DNA of 40,929 bases, taken from positions 1 through 40,929 of the IMG/VR virus record IMGVR_UViG_3300017741_000015; one strand, given 5' to 3'. The stretch comes from a virus. The position numbers and the translations under genes are program-made. The notes below the pieces were generated by a model, which saw only the letters and a program-made list of their open reading frames with translations, was not told the DNA's origin and ran no database searches. Shown here piece after piece: positions 1 to 10,000 of the stretch (position 1 is its first letter; every line of letters starts with the position of its first letter).

Positions 1-48
1 GCCTGCCTTGCACGCAGGAGGTCATCAGTTCGACTCTGATATTCTCCA
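1..48 (+). tRNA. tRNA-Ala(UGC), 3' part, cut by the window edge
   Basis: The anticodon arm is complete: stem 2-6 pairs with 14-18 (CCTGC/GCAGG) around a 7-nt loop with anticodon TGC at 9-11. A 5-nt variable loop follows at 19-23. The T arm is 24-28 pairing with 36-40 around a TTCGACT loop. The 3' acceptor strand is 41-47 and the discriminator A is 48. CCA is not encoded. The D arm and 5' acceptor strand lie outside the window. This is the only plus-strand gene seen. It may be a phage tRNA or a host tRNA at a prophage end; the window cannot decide. Confidence 0.9.
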
Positions 49-53
49 CAAAT

Positions 54-87
54 AAAAAGGGGACCTCGTAATGAGATCCCCTTTTTT
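54..87. terminator. Bidirectional Rho-independent terminator
   Basis: GGGGA at 59-63 pairs with TCCCC at 77-81. After one C/A mismatch, CTC at 65-67 pairs with GAG at 73-75 around a GTAAT loop. Five A at 54-58 and six T at 82-87 flank the stem, so a U-tract follows the hairpin on both strands. It sits between the converging tRNA (plus) and late-gene (minus) transcripts and should end both. Confidence 0.85.
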
Positions 88-93
88 GGTTAC

Positions 94-132
94 AGGAACT
101 TTGGGTATGGTGCCCAGTATTTTATTGTTCCT
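94..132. repeat. Nested inverted repeat after the late operon
   Basis: AGGAAC at 94-99 is the inverse of GTTCCT at 127-132, and inside them TGGG at 102-105 can pair with CCCA at 113-116. It lies between the stop codon at 135 and the terminator, so the late mRNA would end in a two-level hairpin. The arms are short and chance cannot be excluded. Confidence 0.35.
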
Positions 133-134
133 TA

Positions 135-383
135 CTACTTGCCACAAGGTTCACCTGTAGCTACATTTATCCAGTTTTCTTTATCAAACCAGTCTTTTAA
201 AGTTGCTCCTTTTTTACGAGCACCTTTTATATTACTTTTAGAACTACGTCTGTATTTACCTCTTGAAGCAGCATTCTTTTTGGCATTAACAACCTTTTGT
301 CTTTCTTCTTTAGACATTGATCTTACTTTTGAAGCAGGTAAACAAACTTTTCTAGTGCCGCCTCCTTTTATTTTATTTGCCAT
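135..383 (-). CDS. Small basic phage protein, 82 aa
   Basis: Function unknown. The 82-aa product is strongly basic, with Lys/Arg spread along its length. It has one Cys near each end (C14 and C80), a KGARKKGATLKDWF stretch in the second half and a PCGK tail. The K-rich region followed by a Trp-containing 'LKDWF..ENW' segment resembles small uncharacterised proteins I recall from marine phages, but I cannot assign a family. It is the last gene of the late block, and its ATG overlaps the end of the PAP2 gene by 11 bp. It belongs to the set of basic two-Cys proteins in this window (896-1045, 33795-34070, 34070-34186). A nucleic-acid-binding or virion-packaging role is inference only. Confidence 0.75.
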   Translation of the reverse strand: MANKIKGGGTRKVCLPASKVRSMSKEERQKVVNAKKNAASRGKYRRSSKSNIKGARKKGATLKDWFDKENWINVATGEPCGK

Positions 384-894
384 TTTTTAAATATTTATAC
401 ATTTCTAAACCTAGTTGTTTTCCTAGTTTTGAATCTGACTTATAATGAGCTTTAGCTATATTCCTACTATATGATATGTCTTCTGCTTTCTTATTTAATT
501 CTTTAGACTTTTCAGGATATTTATCTTTTAAAACTTCAGCTAATAAATAACCTTGAGCAGAATGTCCTGAAGGATAAGAAGGTGTTTTCATAGACTTTAA
601 TTCAACATCTTTTATTTTAATTCCAAAACTTTTAGCAAGTTGCTTAGGCCTAGGTCTATTAAAATAATTTTTTAATTTTTTAATTACAGGTAAAGATGCT
701 TGAGATATTTTTGATATTTCTTCATCATTGCCAACTATGTCAACAAAGCACTTATCAACGTCATCATTTTCTCTAACAAAACCCTCGTCATCTCTTAACT
801 TACTTATTTCTTTTAACTCTTTAAAAGTTTCTAATGAGTTATCTTTAGGCGGTTTTTTGTTTTTAAATTTTTCTATGTTAAAATTACTAAACAT
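373..894 (-). CDS. PAP2-superfamily acid phosphatase
   Basis: All three signature motifs of the PAP2 / class A acid phosphatase / vanadium haloperoxidase superfamily are visible: KX6RP (K73, R80, P81), PSGH (108-111) and SRX5HXXXD (S143, R144, H150, D154). In this family the last His is the nucleophile and the PSGH His the acid/base, hydrolysing phosphomonoesters or lipid phosphates. The 173-aa length fits a minimal soluble domain. I see no signal peptide or membrane segment, unlike secreted class A enzymes and membrane lipid phosphatases. It lies between a 49-aa microprotein and the last late gene, with short overlaps or spacing, so it is probably expressed with the virion genes. Possible roles are virion-borne action at the envelope or phosphate scavenging; neither is shown. 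Confidence 0.88.
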   Translation of the reverse strand: MFSNFNIEKFKNKKPPKDNSLETFKELKEISKLRDDEGFVRENDDVDKCFVDIVGNDEEISKISQASLPVIKKLKNYFNRPRPKQLAKSFGIKIKDVELKSMKTPSYPSGHSAQGYLLAEVLKDKYPEKSKELNKKAEDISYSRNIAKAHYKSDSKLGKQLGLEMYKYLKNGK

Positions 895-895
895 C

Positions 896-1045
896 TTAAT
901 CTTTTTTACCTACTCCCCAGTTGGCTGCACCTTTTTTTCTACACTGTACTAGTTGACCAGACGCATAAGCACTAGGCCAAACTTTAACTGCTGCTTTTAC
1001 TTTCTTGTAACAAGCGTCTTTTACTACTTTTTTTGTTCTAGCCAT
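896..1045 (-). CDS. Basic two-Cys microprotein, 49 aa
   Basis: Reading the minus strand from the ATG at 1045 gives a 49-aa protein ending at a TAA just before the PAP2 ATG (one-base gap). It starts MARTKKVVKDACYKKVK, continues through a VWPSAYASGQLVQCRKKG segment and ends in AANWGVGKKD. It has 13 Lys/Arg, 2 Asp and two Cys (C12, C35). The CYKKVK...VWPSAYASG...CRK..AANWG pattern matches a small protein type I recall as widespread in marine phages, with no known function. The start fits because the giant gene's stop is at 1047-1049, leaving one base between them. Confidence 0.85.
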   Translation of the reverse strand: MARTKKVVKDACYKKVKAAVKVWPSAYASGQLVQCRKKGAANWGVGKKD

Positions 1046-1046
1046 T

Positions 1047-4000
1047 TTATTTATATCTTTTTTCAATTGCTTTTCTTAATATTTCAGCTTTTCTAGCTGC
1101 TTTCTCTTCTCTAGTTTCAGGTTTGTCTGACTCTAGAGGTTGAAAGTTTTTATTGTTTTTATTCTGTAATCTTAATATTTCTTTAACTCTTGATTCCTCA
1201 TTTTTAAATCTTTTAATTTCATAAGATTTTAAACCAAATTGTTTTAATATAGATTTTTGTTCCCAAGCTTTATAACCTTTAGGATCTTTTATTAAGTAAT
1301 CTAAAGATTCTTGATCTTTCTGAGCTTTAGTTTCTAAAGTCCACTTAGGCCAACCACTAGCTAACGCTATCTTTTGCCATGTTTCTGTATCTTCATCCAT
1401 TATTGAAGACAAGTTATCGTACTTTAATAATATTCTATCTAAAGGTATGTTAGTAGTAGCAGATACAACTTTCGCAGAAGCTAAAAAAGCTGGGTTTGTC
1501 ATGCTAAAACCTTCATCCATCATCTGTTGTCTTCTTTTTTTAGAATCAAACTGCCATGTTGCTTGTCTTAACCTAGATATTTTAGAACCTATAGGCGGTG
1601 AAAATTGTAGTAGCTTATATATTGAATCAACATACTCAGGTCTTTTTCTTCCAGATCTTTCGTATATGTCTAATAAAAAGTTTTTAACTACAGATACAGC
1701 AGCACCAGCAACACCTAATCCTCTTAACAAAGAGTCTGCCATGCCATTAGCTACGTCAAGAGCTTTTTCATTTTTCTTTTCATCTTCTTCGTCATCACCA
1801 AACCCTAAAGCAAACACAGCTTGTTGCAGTGCATTGAATATAATATTTTGAACTACACCGTAGTATATTATTTTACTTACATTAGACTTGCTATCACCTC
1901 TACCAGCCGTTAAGTCTTGAATCGCTCTTTTCTGTAATCTAGCATATTGCATAGGTGTGTTAGCAAACATAAGTATTAATCTACCATAATCACTTGACTG
2001 CTGTTGAGATATTTTATCAGGTCTACTAGACTGTTGGTTTTCTTCAGTTTTTTCCATAAACTCTTCCATAGCTTTTGCTTTGGCATCTGCTTCTGTAAAA
2101 CCTTTTTTCATTAAATCTTTTATTCTGTTTCTATAAAACGTAGCACCACCAGTAGCAATAGCAAAGCTATCTGCATATTGAGTTGGTGCATAACCTTTAG
2201 AAAGTATGTAATTTAAAACTCCTTTAGCTTTGTTCTTACTAGTGTTTGCAGCATCTGCTATTTCAGATTCTGTTATATTTATCTTTAGTCCATTACGTCT
2301 GTCTTTTAAAAAATCAGAGTTCATCAATGTCATAAAATCTTTCCAGTATTGAGGTTGATTAGCAAATGCAGCGCCAGCTTTTAAAGGATTATTAAAATCC
2401 CAGTTTAAAAAGTTTATAGAAGATATTGTTTGTAATATAGCTGATCTAGTGTTAAAGAACATTATAGCAGCGTTAGATCCATTAATATAATTTAATATTC
2501 TATTACTTAATCTATTACCTTCTTGTAGTCTGTTACTACCTGACTTCATACGTTTAAGTATGTTTTCCATAGCTTCTCTATATCTAGGTCCGTAAGCTGC
2601 TTCAAGCTTGTTTAAATTCTTTTCGCTAAATATAATATCTACATTTTCTTGCCACTCTTGTAAGTATTCAGGTCTTTTAGTTTCTTTCAAACCTCTCATT
2701 AAGTCAGTAGTTATATTACCAACTAACCAGTCTCTTAATGGAGAAGGATATGGGCTTTTGTTTATCATTACTAATTGATCAGCAAAGCTTTTTAAAGTAG
2801 GATTATTTTCTACAATAGAGTTTAATTCTTTAGTATCTGTTTTTGATAATCCAGGTATTTCTAAACCTTGCTTGTTCCATAAGTAAACTCTTACTGCTTG
2901 TTCATTGGTAAAACCATCTACTGCTTCTTTATTTAAGTCTTTAGGTACGTCTAAATCTTTTTTAAGCTTTTTAAAATCTTCCATTAGATTTAATCTAGCT
3001 GTTTGTAGATTTAATTGGCCTCTTGAAAATGGATCAAATAAATTCTTTTTAAACCAAGCCAGTTGTGAATCACCTAGTTTACCCTTACTTAACAATGGAT
3101 ATATTAAACCTGTAAAATCCTCAGCAGAGTAAGGTATAAAAAATTGAAACTTATCTCTTTTAGAACCTCTAACTTCTGCTTTTGCTTTAGAGTATTCTTT
3201 TTGAGATGCAATACCTGTTTTTTGCTCAATTATATCATTAAAATCTAAGTTTAAATCTTTAGCTTGGCTAGCTTGCTGAACTTCAGACTTAACATCCACA
3301 ACGTCTAATACTTTTTTAACTGGACCTTCTTGCTTTTTTCTTGGTTTTGTTATTTCAAAATCATAACCACTATTTTCTGGTGTTATAAAATCATTACTTT
3401 CCCATACATCTGTTTCCCAGCCTAATCTTTCAGCAACATTGTTCATTAAAGTAGTATATAGTTTAACTCTACTTGGTTCTGATTTTTTAGCAGAAAATTC
3501 AATTTTATTTATGTTTTCGTTTTGACCTATAGCATTTAACAAACCATTGTAAACAGTTTTAATAACCTTAACAGAATCACCAGTGCCAGTAATATCTTGT
3601 CTACCATCAAGATCAAACTCTACGTCAAAGCTTCCCTGACTATCTCTAGCGTCTAAATTAAAATTATATTTTTTATCACCTATATTAAAAGTGGTTTTCA
3701 TATTACCTGCATCGTCAGTTTCCCATTTTAAGGAAGTAGACTCTTTGCTAAACTTTATTTCATTTTTCTTTACTAGTTGAGTCTTAGATTTAACATCTAA
3801 AAGATTCATTGACTCTTTAACAGCAGCTACGTTAGCTGCAGCATCATCAGCAAAGTAAAAATCATTATAACCTTCAGCTGCTTTTCCTATGATCCAATTA
3901 GCTTTAGCTTCTCCAGTAGAATTACCTAAACCTGTTATATTTTTTAATGGTATTTCTAAACCTTGAGACTTTAAAAACTCATAAATAGCAGGTGCAGCTT

Positions 4001-7000
4001 GTGGAGCTCTTGCTGTTAAAACAAAAACATCATCTGTTCCTCTAGCATCTTTAATCTTTTGAGCTATATCAAATAAAGGTCCCCTAGCACCATCAGTTAC
4101 ATTATTAAAGTCATCAAAATTTAAATCATAACCTTGGTTTTTTAAATCAAAACCTTCAGCTGCAAATTCTTCTGCATTTAACTCTCTAACTTCACCATCT
4201 GGCGATGTAGCTAAAACTATATTATTACTAGTAGCTAGTGTGTCATCAAAATCAAACACCCTAATCTTTTTAACAGGAGCATTAGGATCACGAGCTATTC
4301 TTAAAGCTTTATCTATTGTAGCAGCTTTACTTAAAACTTCCTCCATAGACATGTCTTCATTAACCTCTAAAACACCGGAGCTTTTTAATAAATCAACATC
4401 TATATCTTTTGCTTGGCTTGCAGATTTTTCCAATATCTTTACTTTTTTATCAAATATTTCTTTCTGTAGTATCTGTTTGTAAGCTTTTTCTCCGTTTATA
4501 GAATATATGTTATTACTTATTCCAGTTTGATTCTTTAAAAACTTAGTAAGTCTTAATATTCCTTCTGGACTTGTTAAAGCTATTTTTGGACCACCTTCTA
4601 TTCCTTTAGCATCTATAAGATCCGCAACGTAATTAGGTCCAAAAAACTGAGTATGGCCAGATAGAATTTTATCTAATGAAGCATCTGTTAAAGTTCCTTT
4701 TAACATGCCTTGAAAAAGCTCTGTCATAGTTATAGAATTAGGAACTAAGTGTTCTCCTTTAGTTATTAAATCTACATAAGCAGAAGGTTTTGTACCAAAC
4801 GCTGCTTGAACTTTAGCTTCTTCTAAAGTATATTTTTTCTTACCAGTTTTTTTATTAATAGCGTTTATATTTTGTTTTAATCTTATATCATATCTATCTT
4901 TAAACTCTGGAAACTCGTCTATAAATTCTTGAATAGAAGCATCTTGTTGTTCTGTATCTAACTTAAGGAAGTTTTCTTTACTAAGTCTTTTGTTTTTAAA
5001 GCTTTCTATATCTTGATTACCGTCTATTAAATATAAATAATCAAAACCACTTAAAGCTCTTAAACCTTTAACAGCACCTGTTTGTAATTGAAAAAATTGA
5101 AACAACTGTAGTGGTGTTATTTTTTTACCATTTTGATAATCTTCCTGTATTTCTAACATTAAAGTTTTAAATAACTCTATGTTAGCTATATTTGCGTCTT
5201 TTATTTTTTGTTCTTTTTCTTTTAGTAAAGAAAGTTTTTCTTCTACACTACCAGTAGAAAGCATTGGTTTTAATATATTTTTTACCTTAGTAAAATCTTT
5301 ATTCATAGGTATAACGTCGCTAGTATTAACGTTATTTTCTTTTTTAAATTTAGATGATCTTGCTTTTACATACTCCATGAAGTATGCTCCCATACTGCCA
5401 TCTTCCTTTTGCTTAGCAGGATCTAACAACCTATTACTAAAACCTAAAAATTCTAAACTTTCATTAAAAGAACCTATTAAACCTGAGTCTACTATTTTAA
5501 CAACTCTTTGTGCAAAATTGTTCATACTTTTTGCAGCTGCTTTATTTATAGTTCTTTTTCCTTTTATCTTGCTAGTAATTATATGATCTTTATTATTTAT
5601 TTGTTTTAAAAGCTTTTCATCTGCTTCTTCTAAAAACTTTTTATTTACCTTAACAAACTCACCACCTTGCTCTAGCATAGGATCTTCTTCTAGCAGCATA
5701 TCTATAGCCTTAATAACATTATCATCTACACCTTCTATTGCTTCTTGAAATTCAGGTTTATAATTACCATCTTCGTCTCTATAGCCAGTGGTGTAAGCTA
5801 TGTCTACCAGCTCGTTTGCTTTTAACATAAAAGCTGATAAATCATCTGGCTCTAAAACTATATCTTTAGCAAAACTATAATTTTCACCTCTACCTAAATC
5901 TCTAGCTATAAATGCAATCTCTGCCTCTACATTATCTCTACCAAACTTTTCAGCTCTTAATTCAGCTAGTGTAGTAGGTACATAACCTTCAGTACCTGGT
6001 TGTCTACCAAAGCTATCTTCTACTTGAGAATCTAACACTTGTCTTAAAGCATCTTCTGTAAATTCAATAGCTGCTACTTTAGCTAATGAGTTTCTTCTAG
6101 CGTCAGGTCTTGCTGTGTTAATAAAGAAATTAGTTAAATCTTTAGTTGTTAAATTTGGTATTAATTGTTTTTTAGGATTACCAGCATATGGATCTTTAAC
6201 TCTTGAGCCTTCTGATCTAGACTCCTCAGTCAATGTTCTAGCTTGCTTACCTGTCTTTGGATCTATCACTGGCTCAGTAAGTCCATTTAATCTTTTGTTC
6301 AATGTTGTTTGCTGAGCTTTAGCTAAGATAGCCGGTACATAAGTTTCAACAAAGTTTTTATATTTAGCACTTGTTGGCGTACCCATTATCTTTTTAATAT
6401 CAGTTTCTAAATCAGCAATAGCTGACTTTCTAATAGCCTTTAAAAATGCTCCTGAGCTTACGTCTCCTAATCTAGTTCCTAGTGTTCTCTTGGTCTTCTC
6501 TATAACTTTATTATAAAAATCTCCTCCTTCTTCCATCCCTAAGTCATCACCTAGTTCTAAAAAACTTTGTCTTAATGATTGCTTTTCTTCTTTACTAAAA
6601 TCTTGCTTTGGCTTTTCAGACAACTGCTCTTCTGACTGAACGCCTAATAAAGGTGCTACAATTTCTGTGGCTCTATAAAAATCTCTACGTCTTGAGTCTC
6701 CTATAAATTGCCCAAGCGTAACTGCATCTTTATATTCTTTAGACTTTTTATAATAATCTTCTACTAAACCTACTACACCTCTTTTAGAATACAATATATC
6801 AGAAACTATATCGTCTATCTCTACAGCACCTTCAACACTTTGGCCTGTTTCAAAATCTCTAGTTCCTGCTACTTTAGGATTATCTTTAACAGCTGTTTCA
6901 CCTATTTTAAATTTACCACTAGTAACATATCTTCTTACGTCGTCTTCAAATAAACTAGCTAATTCAGCTGCTGATGCGTTTCTTTGTTGTGCTTGTTCTA

Positions 7001-10000
7001 TTTCTAAATCTTTAGCTTGACTAACAGCTTCACTAGCTTCTTCTCTTGCCACTACTCTTTCTTCATCAAACTCTAAACCTGCAGCATCTAAATCATCAGA
7101 TATTTCTATACCTTGTTCTGCAGCATTTCTTTGAGCTCTAGTAAGTCTTCCTTTATTTATAGACTTGTTGTAATCTGCTATAAAGTTTAAAATATCATTA
7201 GCATTATTAAACTCTATTTTACCTAAGCCAGGTACATTTTGTAAAAATCTTCTACTAGCGTTACGTAAGTTATCTCCTAGTTTTTTGTCTTTAGCTATTA
7301 AACCAAGGTCAACAAACTCACTAAATAAAGTAATTAGTTCTTCAGCTTCTTTGGCTTCACTTACTCTACCATCTCTTTTGTATTCGTTAAGTGTATTATT
7401 AAGTGATTTAATTAACGCATTATTTTTAAGAGATGGATTTTGACTTAATACTTTTAATCTATCTTTAATAACGTTAGCCATTGCATAAACAGCTTCAGGA
7501 TTGGTTCTTAAAGTATTTTTAAGAAACTTATGTAATATTTCATGAGCACCAGTAAAGTAACCAACACCATCAGTCATTTTTTCAGTATTAACTAAAGCTA
7601 TTTCTTTGCCATCTATATTAACACTAAGGCCTCTACCATCTGCTAAATCAGGATCAAGTCCATTTTCTTCTAAAAACGCTCTCATTTCTTCTTCGTTTTC
7701 AAAAGTTTTAAATTCATCTATTACATCGTCAGATAATTGTTTAGATACTTTTTTACTTTTATTTATTTTATCTTCAGTTTTACCTATGTTGTTAAGCCTT
7801 TGATTTATTTCTTTTATTCTTCCTTGTTGTGGCTTAGTAAGTTCAGAATCTAAACCCTCTATTTCTTTTAGTAGCTCTGATTTCTCAACCATTAAATCAA
7901 GAGATTCTGCTCTAGCTCTTTTACTAAAACTACCAGGAACTTTTAATCCAGCATTTCTAATAGTAGATATTGTCTCTACTTTATCATGATAATCTTGTTC
8001 AGAAATATTACCAGCGTCTTTTTGTTTTTTAAGATCAGCTAAAACTGTTTTGTAAAACATTTCTGTTTGAGCTAGATTACCTTTAGGATTAAACTCTTTA
8101 GCAACTTTCATTGCTGTAGTTCTTAACTCTGTTCTAGTTTGACTAGCTACTGCTCCACCAAAAGGCAATACAGTGCCTATAGTTACACCAGCTAAAAACT
8201 CTTCCCAATTGTTTTCACCATTTACATACTTAAATAAATCTCCTTGTTTAGCACCTGTATTTAAAGCTTGTAAAGTACTTTGACCAACCTCTGTTAAACC
8301 TTCTATTAATGAGTTAGGTGTTTGTTTTACAACACCTTTACCCATATCTTTTATGATTTTTTTAATATCACCTCTAAATAATGATTTAACTCCAGACTTG
8401 TATGATACACCCATGCTTTTAAAAAAAGCTTTCATAGTTGTTTCAGCTCCTAATTTTTCTAGTCTAGACATTAAAGCAGCCGTAGCTAAATCTTGAGCTA
8501 CATTATCATACTCTCCACTAGCTATAGCTTCACCTAATGCTTCTTCAGTTATACCATCTGGATATTTTTCTTTATCAGCTAGCATGCCTTCTTTAACGCC
8601 TTCTATATAGTTTTCACCATAAAACTGAGCCGTAACCATAGCTCCACCACCTAAAGTTAAAGCACCAGCAACAGGTGCTAGTACACCTCCAGATGCAAAT
8701 GTTGCTACCGCACCTGCAGAAGCGGCGGCCATTTGAGGTATAGAACCACCTAGACCGACCATAATATCTCTAAAGCTTATACCATCAGAAAACTTAGCTT
8801 GCTCAGCTAAAGCTCTATATTCTTCAAACTCTTGCATCTGAGATATATTTTCGCTTAGACTTCTAGATTCTTGTTGAAGATCAATTTCTAATTGCTCTCT
8901 TAATTCTTTTATAGTTCCAGTTAATTCAGGTCTACCATCTATTCTTCCAGATCCTCTTTCACCTATTTTTATTTTAACCTCATCGTCATCACCTTTGCCT
9001 TCAGCTGTTAGTTTTTCAAGTTGAGCAAGACCATCTTTAGTGTTTTTAACACGCATACCATCTACTTGAGCACCAATAACATCCATTGAATTACTAGTTA
9101 AACCTTGAGTTGATACAGCTAAGTTTTCTATACCAGCAATAACATCAGACATTATAGATCCTTTACCATAATAAGCTTGACCAAAGTCTGAAAGACTATA
9201 AACTAAGCTTTCACTTCTAGCTACTTGCTTTTGATCTGCTGTATTTATAATACCAAGCATTTCACTAATTTTATCTGACTGTTGCATTACAACAGGGTCA
9301 TTCTGCGTAGACTCATCTATAAGTCCAGCATAATAATCATTAACTCTTTTTTGGGCTAAATCAACACCTGCTCTAGTAGTAAGATCATAAACATTTTTTT
9401 CTATAAGTTGTTGTTTAAATAACTCAACTTTTTCTTCAAGGTTTTTAATATAAAAATTTCTTCTAGCATCAACAAGTGGGTCAGAGTTTAAAGACTCGCT
9501 AAATATATTTGTATAGTCTTCTTCTTTATTATTGCTTTCTTTAATTTTTTGTTGTAATTCATTAACTAATTTCTTGTTATTAGAATATTCATTTTCAGAC
9601 TCTACAGTTGACTCGTTTAATAAAAATGGATTTGATATATCAGAAAAACCTTCGTTTACAAGATCTATAGTTCCTGGGGTTTGTAATTTATTAACCATAT
9701 CAAGTCTTTCCTGCCCGCTTAAGCCTGGAAAATTTAATATATCTTGAATTTTTTTATTATATTCTTTTAACTGCTGATCATAAGATTTTATTTTTTCATC
9801 TCTAACTTGCACTTCTTTTTCACTTGGAGTTACGTTTTGAATAGAAGTTATTGGATCATAATCTAAAGCAGGGTTTATGCTTTCAGGTATATTTAATGGA
9901 GCTTGATCAACAGAAGTTCCGTCAGGCACAGATTCAGCAACCAAAGGAGCTTCACCAACTTTCACTATTATTTCAGAATTTCTTTTAATTAATTCTTCTA

